Positions 39,201-50,893 of a stretch of DNA of 64,000 bases are shown in pieces. The notes beneath the pieces are model-generated. The model was given only the letters and a program-made list of their open reading frames with translations, was not told where the DNA came from and did no database searches. Location of the stretch: positions 186,001-250,000 of the forward strand of contig NC_050724.1 of NCBI RefSeq assembly GCF_013402915.1, read 5' to 3'. The stretch's first letter is position 1. Every line of letters begins with the position of its first letter. Position numbers and translations under genes: made by a program. This stretch comes from Zygotorulaspora mrakii (taxonomy: Eukaryota; Ascomycota; Saccharomycetes; Saccharomycetales; Saccharomycetaceae).

Positions 39201-41448
39201 TTCTGAAAGCAGTACTCTAACCATTTCTGATGTTTCTGTTGGTGACGAATTGATTGGGTTTGTCAATAATTACTCCAATAACAGCTTGTGGCTAACAATT
39301 TCACCTAGCCTCAAGGCCAAAATATCTATTTTAGATCTCTCAGATGATAACAGTACCTTCACGGAAAGTCTGGAAGGACAATTTCCAATCGGGTCTGTCG
39401 TGAAAGTCACAGTAAGTGCTGTTGATTCAGATCATGGATATCTAACAGTCACGAGAAGGTCGCATTGTGTTCAAGGTTTTGATGACATTAAAGTGGGCAA
39501 CAGAATGCCAGCAAGTATTGTTAAGATAACCGACCGTTACGTTCTTTTGAATCTGGGGGGAAATGTTACCGGTATATCGTTTGCAGCCGATGCATTAGAT
39601 GATTTTTCTGTTCCGTTGGATGAGGCCTTCAGTGGAATGAAAAACCAAACTATACCATCGGAGGTTATTTCGATTGCATCTGAATCGAAACAAATCAGAC
39701 TTTCTTTGCGCTCCAAAGATTCGAAAACTCCGTTGGTAAAAAGTCATAAGGATCTCAAACAGGGACAAATTGTGCAAGCCTTGATCAAATCAGTTACAGA
39801 CAAGGGTATCTTTGTGTATCTCAGCTCTTTGATCGAAGCATTTGTACCTGTGAGCAAACTTTCAGATTCCTATTTGAAGGACTGGAAGCAGTTTTATAAG
39901 GTGATGCAACCTGTGACGGGTAAAGTTGTTAAAAGTGACGATGACTCGCGTATTTTACTGACTTTGAGAGAATCCGAGATTAATGGGGACTTGAAAATTA
40001 TGAAAACCTACAGTGATATAAAAGTGGGTGATATTTTCAATGGTAGCGTTAAAAACGTAACGGATTTTGGTGTATTTGTCAAGCTAGATAATACACTTAA
40101 TGTGAGTGGTTTGGCACATCGCTCTGAAATCGCCGAGGATTTGCCAAAAGATTTGCATTCCTTGTTCGGAGTAGGTGATAAAGTAAAGGTTTTCGTGTTG
40201 AAAGTTAATATTGCCAAGAAACAACTTTCTTTGAGCTTGAAAGCGTCTCATTTTACTGCAAAAGGGGAATCTATAGAAGAGGGTGTTTCAGATGCGGCCA
40301 CCAAAGAATATGAGGAGAAATACGAAGCTGCAGCAAGCATTGAAGATGAGGACGAAATTATGGATGATGTAAATTATAGCGATGATGACTCACAAACTGA
40401 TGAAAGGGTAGAGCCTTGCAGTGAGTCAAAATCTGAAATTAAGGCAGTCACAACTGGTGGTTTAAGTCTGAGTGCAGGGTTTGACTGGACCACCAGTATT
40501 TTGGATCAAGTTCAGTCGGATTATGAGTCTGAGGATGATATCGAAAACTTCACTGAAGCAAAAAGGACCAAGCGCCACAAAAATAAAAACAAATTTGTTG
40601 AAGATAGAACCATTGACATAAATACAAGAGCTCCAGAATCTGTTGCGGATTTCGAACGTCTGATCATGGGTAATCCAAATTCGTCCATCATTTGGATGAA
40701 CTATATTGCTTTTCAATTGCAGTTAAGTGAAATAGAAAAGGCAAGAGAGGTAGCAGAGCGCGCATTGAAGACAATTAGTTTCAGGGAAGAAACTGAGAAG
40801 CTAAACATCTGGATTGCCATGCTGAACTTGGAAAACACATTCGGCACGGAAGATACTTTGGAAGATGTTTTCAAGAGGGCCGTGCAATATATGGACTCTT
40901 TCCTAATTCACACCAAGCTTCTAAGTATATACCACATGAGTGAGAAATTTGATCTTGAGGCGGAATTATATAAATCAACAGCCAAAAAATTTGGATCGGA
41001 TAAAGTCTCAATCTGGGTTTCCTGGGGTGAGTTCTTGCTATCACGAGACCTAGCGGATGAAGCTCGTTCGATTCTTTCGAGAGCTTTAAAGGTGCTGCCT
41101 AAACGTTCTCACATCGAGGTCGTCAGAAAATTTGCCCATCTTGAATTTGCTAAAGGTAACCCTGAAAGGGGTCGCTCTTTGTTTGAGGGTTTGGTAGCAG
41201 ATGCTCCTAAGAGAATTGACCTGTGGAATGTTTACTTGGATCAAGAAATAAAAAAGAATGAGAAGAATAAAGTTGAAAACATCTTTGAGCGTGTTTTTGC
41301 CAAGAAAATAAGCAGAAAGCAAGCTAAGTTCTTTTTTAACAAATGGTTAGAGTTCGAAGACCAGCAGCAAGATATTAAAACAGCAGAATATGTTAAGGCT
41401 AAGGCTCTAGAGTATGCGGAAGCCCATCCAAAGGCACAGAGTGCATAA
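36271..41448 (+). CDS. RRP5: Ribosome biogenesis S1-domain protein Rrp5
   Basis: I use the ATG at 36271 ([21 protein letters not shown]), matching the S. cerevisiae start; a 24-codon extension upstream begins with TTG. The result is 1725 residues (S. cerevisiae 1729). A series of S1 RNA-binding domains fills the first 1350 or so residues (for example [19 protein letters not shown] and [21 protein letters not shown]). An acidic linker follows, then HAT/TPR-like repeats at the C-terminus (from [26 protein letters not shown]). Rrp5 binds pre-rRNA and is required for both 18S and 5.8S/25S processing, spanning 40S and 60S assembly. It is convergent with MTF1. Confidence 0.98.
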   Translation: MAPSDKRKRDQEFPLSREDSTKPLAASSLLRNAEEKSFPRGGSSVLTPLELKQVTNEAAGDVLFGNKASTESTGQEKKTKKRKVSRAPNSKKTVEDEKDQFEGLTEHINFKTLKIGSMLLGQITEINNKDIRVSFTDGISGYVSMMNISGQFTGILEALDDNMGGEGVDEENASSDEEDSNKNNKKSSFELPDLHKYFQLGQWLRCSVTLNTALEPQSGKLNKKRLELSIEPAMVNQFTEDDLDRFTVVQCAVKSIEDHGATLDLGVEGFEGFISKKDCHNFDKLLPGSVFLCSVNKRAGRSVTVNLHFTAKSNKISKISTIEALVPGQTIDFLCESVTGKGVAGKVLGLVSGFLGVNNIHSFGEDELKSQFPVGTNVKSKIIASLFSKDGNRTLLLSTLERTVALDNSLKEIDALDAFSVGYVLDSCTVAGRDSEYLYLKLDNDRLGQVHSSRVGDIEATATIKSRVLGYNNVDNLYELSTDPKTLALKYLRSKDIPFGETVTCEITAVSSEGINIKIFGGQFTAFVPPSHISDTRLVYPERKFKIGSKARGKILNVDKRGHIFITLKKSLVNSGDDIKIITSFSDAKQVFESDEKTLAVVQSFRPKGCVLSFFGGIKGFLPTAEVSEVYVKRPEEHLRLNQTVIIKLLQVEEERSRIIATCKVSNDQGKQQKEAIEEMILGRSIIKVTIVEKTKDSLVVEMNEVGLRGVVYAGHLSDSRIEQNRAQLKKMKIGAELEGLVIDKDTRTQVFNMTLKQSLIEDAEKGELPLLYEDVKAKDNQTAMHGYIKSFSAKGLFVAFNGKFVGLVLPSYAVESKEVDISKTFYLNQSVTVYLLRTDDDHHRFLLTLKNPEERANTKRTNGSVNNAVDASVHSLEDLSLGRVVSAKIKGVKKNQLNVILADNLHGRVDISEIFDNYDDIPSKKQPLGNFKSGDIIKVKVIGSHDVKGHKFLPITHMVNKSSVFELTAKKFKVDSSESSTLTISDVSVGDELIGFVNNYSNNSLWLTISPSLKAKISILDLSDDNSTFTESLEGQFPIGSVVKVTVSAVDSDHGYLTVTRRSHCVQGFDDIKVGNRMPASIVKITDRYVLLNLGGNVTGISFAADALDDFSVPLDEAFSGMKNQTIPSEVISIASESKQIRLSLRSKDSKTPLVKSHKDLKQGQIVQALIKSVTDKGIFVYLSSLIEAFVPVSKLSDSYLKDWKQFYKVMQPVTGKVVKSDDDSRILLTLRESEINGDLKIMKTYSDIKVGDIFNGSVKNVTDFGVFVKLDNTLNVSGLAHRSEIAEDLPKDLHSLFGVGDKVKVFVLKVNIAKKQLSLSLKASHFTAKGESIEEGVSDAATKEYEEKYEAAASIEDEDEIMDDVNYSDDDSQTDERVEPCSESKSEIKAVTTGGLSLSAGFDWTTSILDQVQSDYESEDDIENFTEAKRTKRHKNKNKFVEDRTIDINTRAPESVADFERLIMGNPNSSIIWMNYIAFQLQLSEIEKAREVAERALKTISFREETEKLNIWIAMLNLENTFGTEDTLEDVFKRAVQYMDSFLIHTKLLSIYHMSEKFDLEAELYKSTAKKFGSDKVSIWVSWGEFLLSRDLADEARSILSRALKVLPKRSHIEVVRKFAHLEFAKGNPERGRSLFEGLVADAPKRIDLWNVYLDQEIKKNEKNKVENIFERVFAKKISRKQAKFFFNKWLEFEDQQQDIKTAEYVKAKALEYAEAHPKAQSA

Positions 41449-41667
41449 GGAGCTACAGAGGCAGTTAGGTCATATGTATATTAATAACGGAAAAATCCTT
41501 TCAAGACTAAATTTACTTTATGTAAAATATTTGTATAAGAAGTGTCTCAAAACGTGAAAATGCAAGTTCTCGCAACCCTTTCATTTCACCAATGGTGATA
41601 AATCACCGAAACCGCCTTGGTTATTTTGAAGGGCAGATATTAGTTGATACTAAGCTAAACAACGCAT

Positions 41668-42693
41668 CTAATGCAGCCCCTCCTCCTGGTACACATCAAC
41701 AAAGTCCATATAGATGTCAGGCTTAAATGGCCACTCGTCAAATAGCTTCGACAAATAGATAAACTCTACACTAGTGAGTTGTCCCGGACTTTTTTCGAGT
41801 AAATTCTTGTCGGTAATCTTTAAGTTGAAATAATCCTTCCCTCCATGTCCCAGTGAATCCAACGACTCTTTAAGCGGCGTTTTCTTTAAAATTAAAAGGT
41901 GTTTAGTGACATAGTCCCAATTGTCAAGGTCCACTTGATGCGCAGTTGGATTAATTTCCAAAAGAGCGATACCCTTGTCGCGCACTTGCCAAACATCTGT
42001 ATTTGGGAATACTATGGGGGACATTTGCTCAAATTCAGTTTCATGAAACATTTCACATTCTTTTGTATTGCTTAAAGCTATCAGATGTGTTTCTGTAAAC
42101 GTTTCTCTCACAACGGAACATTTGGACCTCGCATTTGAGCCTGGTGAAGCTAGCAGCTTGGCTGCAACTGGTGTTGGAACCCAGACAAGCATTTTTACTC
42201 TACCAAATCTTTGTAACCAATTTCTATTTCCAATGCAAGTAAACCACTGCATCACGAGGCCCTCGTGTGATGCGTTCGTAAGATTAGCCGTTACTAAAAA
42301 TCTGTTGTTGATTTGTGTTAGAGGCTGTTTATCCGGAACAAATTGTTTTTCATTGTCTATAAGATCGGTATATGACGACCACTCATAAGGATTTTTTTCA
42401 GCCAGTTGCAATTCTGAATTAGAGTATTCCGTCTTTAAATAATCGAAAAAGTCGGTTCTATTTTCCATTAAAGTATACTGCTCTGGTCTAAACCTATTGT
42501 AGAAGATGGCAGCATGCTGTGCAGGTCCTGGATACAAATCCAAAATTTTGGTATCTTGGAAATTGCCATAGGTCTTCTGTAAATTCAATTTGTCCAGTAT
42601 TTTGTTATGTATCACAGGATTCAGTAAATATCTAAACCCATAGTAATGCTTAATTTGCGCTAAAATCTGGAGATTTTTGACAGGTAAAGACAT
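41668..42693 (-). CDS. MTF1: Mitochondrial RNA polymerase specificity factor
   Basis: The 341-residue protein is the same length as S. cerevisiae Mtf1. It has a rRNA dimethyltransferase-like (TFB1M/KsgA) fold with a Rossmann start at KILDLYPGPAQHAAIFYNRF. The block LVTANLTNASHEGLVMQWFTCIGNRNW follows mid-protein. Mtf1 partners with Rpo41 for promoter melting in mitochondria and is not an active methylase. The flexible C-terminal tail seen in yeast Mtf1 is present. It is divergent from TAF7 across 272 bp and convergent with RRP5. Confidence 0.97.
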   Translation of the reverse strand: MSLPVKNLQILAQIKHYYGFRYLLNPVIHNKILDKLNLQKTYGNFQDTKILDLYPGPAQHAAIFYNRFRPEQYTLMENRTDFFDYLKTEYSNSELQLAEKNPYEWSSYTDLIDNEKQFVPDKQPLTQINNRFLVTANLTNASHEGLVMQWFTCIGNRNWLQRFGRVKMLVWVPTPVAAKLLASPGSNARSKCSVVRETFTETHLIALSNTKECEMFHETEFEQMSPIVFPNTDVWQVRDKGIALLEINPTAHQVDLDNWDYVTKHLLILKKTPLKESLDSLGHGGKDYFNLKITDKNLLEKSPGQLTSVEFIYLSKLFDEWPFKPDIYMDFVDVYQEEGLH

Positions 42694-42965
42694 AGTTCTA
42701 GATGAGATAAAGGATATCGTTTTAGGGAAAAAATCTAAAGTAACATGACTTTAGCCAGAGACTCGATTAAGGACTTTCATTTTACGATGAGTTATGAGTT
42801 GATCGCTTCCGGAATTTTTCAGAATTTAGTTGAAGTTGTCACCCGAAAAAAATACATGTTGGCAAACTGGAGGTAGATCAAGAGTAAGTATAATTGAGTT
42901 GTAAAGTTATAATCAAACCGGACTGGTCAAGAATCGCATTTCTGTGATATTTAAAAGTTATAAGT

Positions 42966-44642
42966 ATGGCTGTTATCAAGATCAAAAGACGGAAGGATGA
43001 TGTGAATAATGCAGGGGAACCAACACCTAAGAAGATACGAGTTAAGAGGAAAATTAAAGAGGAGGAAGTGAAACCCAACTTGAAAGTAAGTCTACGAAAG
43101 TCTAACATATCAAAGAAGGGAATAAATGAAGAAAAAGGTGCTACAGTTAAGGTGAAACTGAATTTAAAAAAAGGAGGTGAGCAAGAAAAGGTTTCCAAAG
43201 CCCCAAGGCTGCGAGTCAAGCCAATTAGAGTGCCTGGAGAAGGCTACGATTCGGAAGCCTCTGACATAGAAGACGATCCTCTTATTGAGGAAGGTATTAT
43301 ACTGCGTGTTTTGCCGGACATGCAAGCAGAATTTGTGAAGAACTCTATAGAATCGGGTGACTACTCGGGAATAAACATCAAATGGAAAGGGCATGGTCAT
43401 GCAATCGTAAATATTAATTCAGTGTCATATGGGGCTGTAGTGGTTAACTTACCGACAGTTGTTGAAGCCCATAAAAGTGTTGATCGTAAGAACTTGTTGA
43501 AGACAATTGACGTTTCACAGATGTTGCTTTGTATAAAAGTCATCGAAAATGAGGAGGAGGTGTTTACCTTGACTCCTCCTGATTCAGAAGATTTGGTATC
43601 AAAACATTTTGAGGAGTATCAGGACGAAATAAATGAATCTAAAAAAAAAAGTTTAAAGGGGTACAACGGCGGGGCCTTGACGGAGACCGAACTGCGATAT
43701 CTAGATCAAATTGCTCTCAAACCTTACGATTATAAGCATGGTATCACACCGCCGTTGTATAATGCTCGAAATCGTAGGTTTAGAAGAAAGATGGGTCTTG
43801 ATGAATTTGAATACACAGAGCAAGCTGTGGAAAGACTGCTGAAGCAGGATGATCAATCCGAAGAAGTTACATATGAGCTAGTGGATGAGGATGAAGTAGC
43901 AAGGAGATCCACGTCGGCTGCAAATTTGGAGCAGTTCTCGACCTCAGCTAGAGACGAAACGGGTATCTCTGGCTACGCAGACGATGAGAAGGAGGAAGAC
44001 GATTTGGATCTGGATGCAGCTTTCCAAAGTGACGAAGACGCAGAAGCAGAAGCTGCTGCCAAAACTAATGATCTATTTGATGAAGCAGGCGATGACGTAG
44101 AACAGTATAATGGCGAGGAGGACGAGGAAGAGGACGAAGAAGACGAAGAAGACGAAGAAGAAGACAATGATGAAGAAGACGACGCAGGCTCCGATCATGA
44201 CGTAGTACACAAGGAAGAGGTCAATGAAGGAAGACAGCATAACGAATTACTGAAGGATGAGCTACTCGAGCTTAAGACTACGTTAGATCAAACGATTCAA
44301 AAATTGCAAACGGCTACAAATCCTCTTTTGAAATCGAGGTTCGTTGAAAGCATCAAAAAGCTTGAAAAAGAGGTTGAACTCAAAAGAAAGCAGCTCAAGT
44401 ACAGCGACGAGAGTTTGCAAGGCGACTCAAGCGTAGCTTCGCAAATCAATGGCACACAGGAAGAGTTCGAAGAAGAAGAAAATGACGCTGACGCCGATGA
44501 TGACGATGACGACGATGACGATATTGAAGCTCCTGAAGAGGAAGAGGGCACCGATCACGTGCCAGACCAAGAGTTAGATCAGAATGACCTTGACATGATG
44601 ATGCTGTTTGGGGCAGAAGGTGACGAAGCCGATGCTGATTGA
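42966..44642 (+). CDS. TAF7: TFIID subunit Taf7
   Basis: The protein is 558 residues (S. cerevisiae 590). After a basic N-terminal stretch, the TAFII55 domain spans about 100-270: EGIILRVLPDMQAEFVKNSI, then YGAVVVNLPTVVEAHKSVDRKN, then GITPPLYNARNRRFRRKMGLDEFEY. The C-terminal half is very acidic, with a D/E run at about 383-410 and another near 505-530, separated by a coiled coil. Taf7 pairs with Taf1 in TFIID and regulates its activity. The GAC/GAA-rich repeats make antisense Ser-rich ORFs that are not genes. Confidence 0.96.
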   Translation: MAVIKIKRRKDDVNNAGEPTPKKIRVKRKIKEEEVKPNLKVSLRKSNISKKGINEEKGATVKVKLNLKKGGEQEKVSKAPRLRVKPIRVPGEGYDSEASDIEDDPLIEEGIILRVLPDMQAEFVKNSIESGDYSGINIKWKGHGHAIVNINSVSYGAVVVNLPTVVEAHKSVDRKNLLKTIDVSQMLLCIKVIENEEEVFTLTPPDSEDLVSKHFEEYQDEINESKKKSLKGYNGGALTETELRYLDQIALKPYDYKHGITPPLYNARNRRFRRKMGLDEFEYTEQAVERLLKQDDQSEEVTYELVDEDEVARRSTSAANLEQFSTSARDETGISGYADDEKEEDDLDLDAAFQSDEDAEAEAAAKTNDLFDEAGDDVEQYNGEEDEEEDEEDEEDEEEDNDEEDDAGSDHDVVHKEEVNEGRQHNELLKDELLELKTTLDQTIQKLQTATNPLLKSRFVESIKKLEKEVELKRKQLKYSDESLQGDSSVASQINGTQEEFEEEENDADADDDDDDDDDIEAPEEEEGTDHVPDQELDQNDLDMMMLFGAEGDEADAD

Positions 44643-45269
44643 GCCCCTGCCTGCGCCTTCCCGTTTCAGCAGAGTACCCCATCTTGACTATAAATACTTC
44701 ATACATAAAACTTGCTGCTAAAAGAGAATTTGAAGATCTAAATTGCCAATGAAATTCGGTCGCCCACCCTATTGTATTATTCCTAATCTGTTCAAATGCA
44801 CAAATACGATGTAGCATGTCATCCTGCATGTCCATTCCCCTATCATTCATGCAGTTGAACAAAACAACCAAGTGCTCAGTGCCTTATGCACCGGCACACA
44901 ATAAGTGAATCGGCTTATCGGCTTTTTTCACTCGTTCGCCGTGATTGCTGTTCCTTAACAAGAAAGGAAAAAAAGGCGAAGGATTTGAGAATTCGGTAAA
45001 GTTTGATATTCGAAAGAAAAAAATACCAAACGAAAAATAGGTGATAGAAAGAAGTTCTTATTCGAGAAACCATATTGCAGCACTGACCTTTTATTTCTTT
45101 TTCCTTTAGGATATTGTGAAATAAAGTAATTCATTCAGTTAACACCATTTAGTTCGTATTTTGCGCTTGGACAAGAATCTGATTGGTCTACTGGAAATAG
45201 AGGACTGAAAATTGAGGTTTCCAGGGCTTATTCGTTCTATATTTAAACCAAGTCTTTTTGGGAGACGAT
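44643..45269. promoter_or_regulatory. SNF2 promoter region / TAF7 3' flank
   Basis: This 627 bp gap between TAF7 and SNF2 exon 1, both on plus, has long A-rich tracts around 44960-45040. No tRNA, repeat or supported ORF is seen. Confidence 0.5.
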
Positions 45270-48200
45270 ATGAATTTGGATATACCACAACGACAGTTTA
45301 CGAAGGAAGAAATTAATAGGTGTTATTTAGTATGTTGATACGCGTAGATTTTTTTTACTGTATTCGTTGGTATACTAACAACTATTGACAGAGATGGCAA
45401 CAATTACGTAATGAGCACGGCGATAATGCCCCAAATGTGCCGGACTATATATACTTCACCAAGGTTCTGCATGTAGCCACGAGGCAGCAGCAGGAATTGC
45501 AGCAACAGCAGCAGGAATTGCAACAGCAGCAGCACCAGCACCAACAGTTCGCAAATGGGGGCTCACCATCTGTGCCGTCCCAGCAAAGAGGCAACAAGGA
45601 TCAAATTGCGCAAAGCAATCTGCCTCTGCTCCAGACGTTCAATCAAAGTAGACAGTCTTCTCTTCCTGTTGGCTCCCAACATTCATCGGTTGAGCAGACC
45701 CAAGATCAACCAGCACAGCAAAACAACGGAACCCCTCGACCTGAACATATACCTCAGAAGCAGCAGCCTACTGGAACAACTCCGGGCTCCCAACCGGCTT
45801 TGAATGGATTTGAAAGTGGACAGTCTGAGTTGTTGAAAGCCCAGATTACTTCTTTGAAATGCTTGGTCAATCAAATACCTGTCCCGTTACAAAGTCAAAA
45901 TGAAATTCAGCAGTCAATCAACAATCCTCCGAACTTCAAGAAAATGTTGATGGCTTTGAGTGAGTATGTTAAAAGAAGGCAGCAACTGCAACAGCAGCAG
46001 CAACAGCAAGCTACCCAACAACAGCAACAACAGCAGCAACTGCAACAGCAAGCTACCCAACAACAGCAACAACAGCAACAACAGCAACAACAGCAGCAAA
46101 TGCAACAGCAAAAGATACAGCAGCAAATGCAGCAAAGACATATGTTACAGCAGCAAAACATGCAACAAGCAGCGTCGGAAGTTAGCCCTGTCTCGCATAA
46201 TGCGGAGGCAAGCCATACTCAGCAACGTCCCCCCCAACGACAAGAGAAGCCACAGGGGCCACTAGCTGGTCAAACCCCCCAGCAGGCAATGCTACAGCAG
46301 CGCTCTAATTCCATTCTTTTGCAACTCCAACAGAAGCAACTCCAACAGCATTTACAGAGACAGCACCAACAGCAGATGCCACAAGCAACCCAACATGGTC
46401 CAGATACACCTCAGGAGTTCATAGACCGGTTTAATGGCCAACAGGCTTCTCCTGCAGCAGTTACTCCTGTAGCTGCCAACAATTCTATGCATGTTCAAGA
46501 GTATAATGGTCAGAATAGACCTCACATTCCGAGTGCAGTCGACGTTCGGAACACACCACATGAATCGCAAGCAATCAATCATACTCAGTCACAGCCCTTA
46601 ACTAACGGTAGTTCGAAAATCGCATTGGGGAACTCAGAGGGTGCCGCGTCGACAGATTCACCAATGAATGACGCGTCGAGTGTTAATGATGAGAGTAAAG
46701 AGCCTGTTTTTGAGGGTGATAAAGAACCTCCGACCCAAGAAGCGCCAGTGTCTTTGGAACACTTTCAAGCTACACATAAAGATATAACCAAAATAATAAA
46801 TGTCGATAACCCTGATATCATGGTAGATTCTTTCAGCCTCCCGGACATCCCTAATGGCATGATTGACTATGCATCGTTATTTCCAAATCCGCAAAATCCT
46901 AAACTGTTAATCCAGCCAGGAATATTACCCTCAGGCATCGATACCCATACTGCTACGGAAATCTATCAAACTTTACTTGCCTTGAATTTGGATAGCGCTG
47001 TCGATGATTGCCTCAACAAAGTCTTAGATGAAACTGTGGATGAAGGCAGCAAGAATGACGCTCTTTACGATTATTATGCACTTCAACTTTTGCCTTTGCA
47101 AAAAGCTGTGAGGGGTCATGTTCTACAGTTTATGTGGTATCAACACTCACTTTTGACAAATACTCATCCAAATTTCTTATCGAAGATAAGAAGTATAAAT
47201 GTCCAAGATGCGCTTCTGACTAGCGAACTGTATAAGAAACACGAGCTGTCTCAGTACGAGAAGGTGAGGGTAGAAAAATCGATCAGGCTTGAAAAAATAA
47301 TTAACATATCTGTTAAACAATACAACGGTAGATTGGATGTCAGAACGAGGCGTGTGAAATTTGGTCATCGATTAATCACCACTCACTCGATGATCGAGAA
47401 AGACGAACAAAGAAGGGCTGAGAGAAAAGCAAAAGAGCGTCTGCAGGCATTGAAGGCAAATGATGAAGAAGCGTATATCAAACTATTGGATCAGACAAAA
47501 GACACAAGAATCACGCATTTGTTGAAGCAAACCAATGCATTTTTGGATTCTTTGACTCTGGCAGTCAAGGATCAGCAGGACTATACAAAGGAAATGATAG
47601 ATTCGCATACCAAGGAAAAGGAAGATCGTGACGAATTAGTTCCTGAAGAGGAATATGCGGATGAAATAGAGTATCGCTCAAATGTCGATTACTACAATGT
47701 AGCTCATAGAATCAAGGAAGAAATTCGGGAGCAGCCCAGTATACTGGTTGGAGGTACTTTGAAAGAATATCAGGTCAAGGGTTTGCAGTGGATGGTTTCA
47801 CTGTATAATAATCATTTAAATGGTATCTTGGCAGATGAAATGGGTCTCGGTAAGACGATTCAAACAATCTCTTTATTGACGTATCTGTATCAAAAGAAAA
47901 ATGTTCATGGTCCTTTTTTAGTCATTGTTCCTTTATCAACATTAACAAACTGGAGTTCTGAATTTGCAAAATGGGCACCGAGTCTGAGGACAATTTCCTA
48001 CAAAGGTAGTCCTAACGAAAGAAAAGCGAAACAAGCGCAAGTCAAATCTGGTGAATTTGATGTTGTACTCACGACATTTGAGTACGTGATCCGGGAAAAG
48101 GCCGTTTTATCAAAAGTTAAATGGGTTCATATGATCATTGATGAAGGGCATAGAATGAAGAATGCGCAGTCTAAATTGTCTTTGACTTTGAATAATTTTT

Positions 48201-50635
48201 ATCACTCGGACTACAGATTAATCTTAACTGGTACTCCGCTACAAAACAACCTACCGGAATTATGGGCCCTGCTTAATTTCGCCCTGCCTAAAATCTTCAA
48301 CTCTGTAAAGTCCTTTGACGAATGGTTCAACACCCCTTTTGCAAACGCGGGAGGACAGGATAAAATAGAACTGAGTGAAGAAGAGATGCTTCTAGTCATT
48401 AGAAGACTACATAAAGTGTTGAGGCCGTTCCTATTACGTCGTTTGAAAAAGGATGTTGAAAAAGAGTTACCTGATAAAGTTGAAAAGGTGGTAAAATGTA
48501 AGATGAGTGCATTGCAGCAAGTTATGTATCAGCATATGTTGAAATATCGTCGTCTGTTTATTGGTGATCAAGCTAATAAAAAGATGGTAGGACTTCGTGG
48601 ATTCAACAATCAGATCATGCAACTGAAAAAAATATGCAATCATCCGTTTGTCTTTGAAGCGGTAGAGGATCAAATCAATCCAACGAGAGAGACTAACGCC
48701 AATATTTGGCGAGTTGCCGGAAAATTTGAATTATTGGAGAGGATCCTTCCAAAGCTGAAAGCCACAGGGCATAGATGTCTAATTTTTTTCCAGATGACCC
48801 AAATTATGGACATTATGGAGGACTTTTTGAGATATATCAACATCAAATATCTGAGATTAGACGGACATACCAAATCAGATGAACGTAGTATGCTTCTCCA
48901 GCTTTTTAACGCCCCACAGTCCGAATACTTTTGTTTCATTCTTTCAACTAGAGCTGGTGGTTTAGGCCTGAACTTACAAACTGCAGATACTGTGATCATT
49001 TTTGATACAGATTGGAACCCACATCAAGATTTACAGGCTCAAGATAGAGCACATAGAATTGGCCAGAAAAATGAGGTTAGAATTTTGAGACTTATTACAG
49101 AGAATTCAGTGGAAGAAGTCATTTTAGAGAGAGCTCATAAGAAACTAGATATAGATGGTAAAGTTATTCAAGCCGGTAAGTTTGATAATAAGTCCACTGC
49201 AGAAGAACAAGAGGCACTTTTACGTTCGTTATTGGATGCAGAGGATGAAAGAAGACGTCGCAGGGAGATGGGACTGGATGAAGAAGAGGAGATGGATGAT
49301 GTCGAAATTAATGATATTTTAGCTAGGGATGAATCTGAATTAAGTGTTTTTGCCGAAGTTGACGCTGAGCGCTCAAGAAAAGCACTTGAGTTGAACATAA
49401 CAACAAGATTAATGGAAAACAATGAACTTCCGGAGGTTTATCACCAGGACATCGATCGTGAATTAGAATTGGAAAAAGAAGAATCAGCAGCGGCTGTCTC
49501 GCTTGGTGGAAGAGGTGCGAGAGAGCGTAAGAGCACTACTTACAGTGATAACCTCTCCGAAGAGCAGTGGCTCAGGCAATTTGAAGTCAGTGATGGAGAA
49601 GATAATGATGGAGTGGGGTTTAAGAGAAAAAGGTTTCGCAGACCCTCTGGATCGGTGAAGAAAGTGAAAGTTGAAGATAGCTTCAGTGAGGTAGCAACGA
49701 TCGATCCATCCCCTGAGCCCGGCGTGGATAATACATCGAAGGAAGGATCGAACGATTTTGAAAATCGGAGGGATGAATCTGATCCACAAATGTATGAGAA
49801 CGCACATGAAGAGAAAATGGATGAAGGGGATGAAGATTCCAGTGAACAAGTTTCGGTGAGCTCAGTAGGTGGAAAGACATCGATGAAGTTTGCCAGAACC
49901 GCTGCTAGAGGAAGGGGTCGTGGTCGTGGAAGAGGTCGTGGTCGTGGTCGTGCCTGCCGTGGTCGTGGTAACGCACTAGGTTCCGCGACCATCTCAAAGG
50001 GAAGTGCGCGTGTAGGAAGAGGTAGAGGTCGTCCTCCCAAGTCCAAAAACGGGTTAAACTACGCTCGTGACCCTGCCGCAACCACGCAGCCCTATGAAGT
50101 AAGGAGTGTTGTGTCTCAAGAGGCAAAGGAATTATATGAATTTGCTCTCGGCTATCAAAATCCAAATGATAGAAGACTTTCAGATATTTTTCTTGTTAAG
50201 CCACCAAAGGCCCTTTATCCTGATTACTATCAATTGATAAGATTTCCCGTTGCATTTGAAAACATCAATGCTAGCATTGCTGCCTTTGCATACAGCTCCT
50301 TGAAAGAAGTGTTAGAAGACTTCCATTTGATATTTGCAAACGCCAGGATCTACAACACGGAGGACTCTTTGGTATACACGGATTCCTTAGAATTGGAAAA
50401 AGCAATCACAGATAAATACAGATCCCTGTGCAACGATAATGAACCAATAGACTTCACAGAATTTGATGAGGCATTCGCTACCAAACCTCTTAATCTTGTA
50501 AGTATTGCCATATCAGATGATATAGATACTGTTGATAATGTTTTGCCAATCACTAAAACGGAATTGAGTAGTGACGCCGCGGTTTCCGTCGATGAGTCAG
50601 AAGACATAGCAGAAGAGGGATCAGAGGAAGTATAG
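45270..50635 (+). CDS. SNF2: SWI/SNF chromatin-remodelling ATPase Snf2, spliced
   Basis: The gene is join(45270..45329, 45392..50635), 1767 residues (S. cerevisiae 1703). Exon 1 encodes MNLDIPQRQFTKEEINRCYL and exon 2 resumes RWQQLRNEHG, rebuilding the conserved Snf2 N-terminus (NRCYLRWQHLRNEHG). Gln-rich tracts occupy about 35-55 and 215-270. The HSA/post-HSA region is near 600-700. The helicase has DEMGLGKT (K841), DEGH, and DRAHRIGQ. Poly-Gly/Arg AT-hooks (RGRGRPPKSK) and a C-terminal bromodomain (about 1600-1700, YPDYYQLIRFPVAFENI) follow. It remodels nucleosomes as the SWI/SNF motor. The unspliced frame has no ATG before the Gln-rich region, so splicing is needed. Confidence 0.96.
45330..45391 (+). 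other. SNF2 intron (62 nt)
   Basis: A short intron has a GTATGT 5' site (45330-45335), an exact TACTAAC branch point (45373-45379) and a GACAG 3' end (45391). It falls between codons 20 and 21 (phase 0). S. cerevisiae SNF2 has no intron. Confidence 0.92.
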
Positions 50636-50893
50636 CACAAGCTTTTCATGTAGAGAAAAATACGTAATATATTAGCTGTGATTTTCAATGATTGTTGTAA
50701 ATCAACAAATATAGTTTAAATTGATCACCGAGCTGAGCAATGCATCTATTTCTAGAGATGTTCTCTTTCGGAATTGTTCCCACCGTTTGGTCAGACGTTG
50801 GTACTATTCAGTTTGTGTTGAAATGTATTTGGCTCATAGAAATTTTGATTGATATTATGAAATAAACAAGAGATAATGAGAAGACGACCTGAG
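50636..50893. other. SNF2 3' flank
   Basis: These 258 bp between the SNF2 stop and the first solo LTR show nothing recognisable beyond AT-rich 3' flank. Confidence 0.4.

Noticed and set aside
43973..44167. Ser-rich ORF antisense to TAF7 (also 44297-44551)
   Set aside because: It is the complement of GAC/GAA acidic repeats; no independent signal.
44551..44560. ATCACGTG as a centromere CDEI element
   Set aside because: It lies inside TAF7 coding sequence with no CDEIII or AT-rich CDEII nearby.
45437..45439. SNF2 start at the first codon of the long frame
   Set aside because: The codon is GTG (a Val in the conserved N-terminus). The real start is the exon 1 ATG at 45270.
45907..46161. Cys- and Leu-rich ORFs antisense to SNF2
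   Set aside because: They are the complement of CAG/CAA glutamine tracts.
49540..50046. 168-codon ORF antisense to SNF2
   Set aside because: It overlaps the conserved Snf2 AT-hook region; the Pro/Arg composition is a shadow of Gly/Arg codons.
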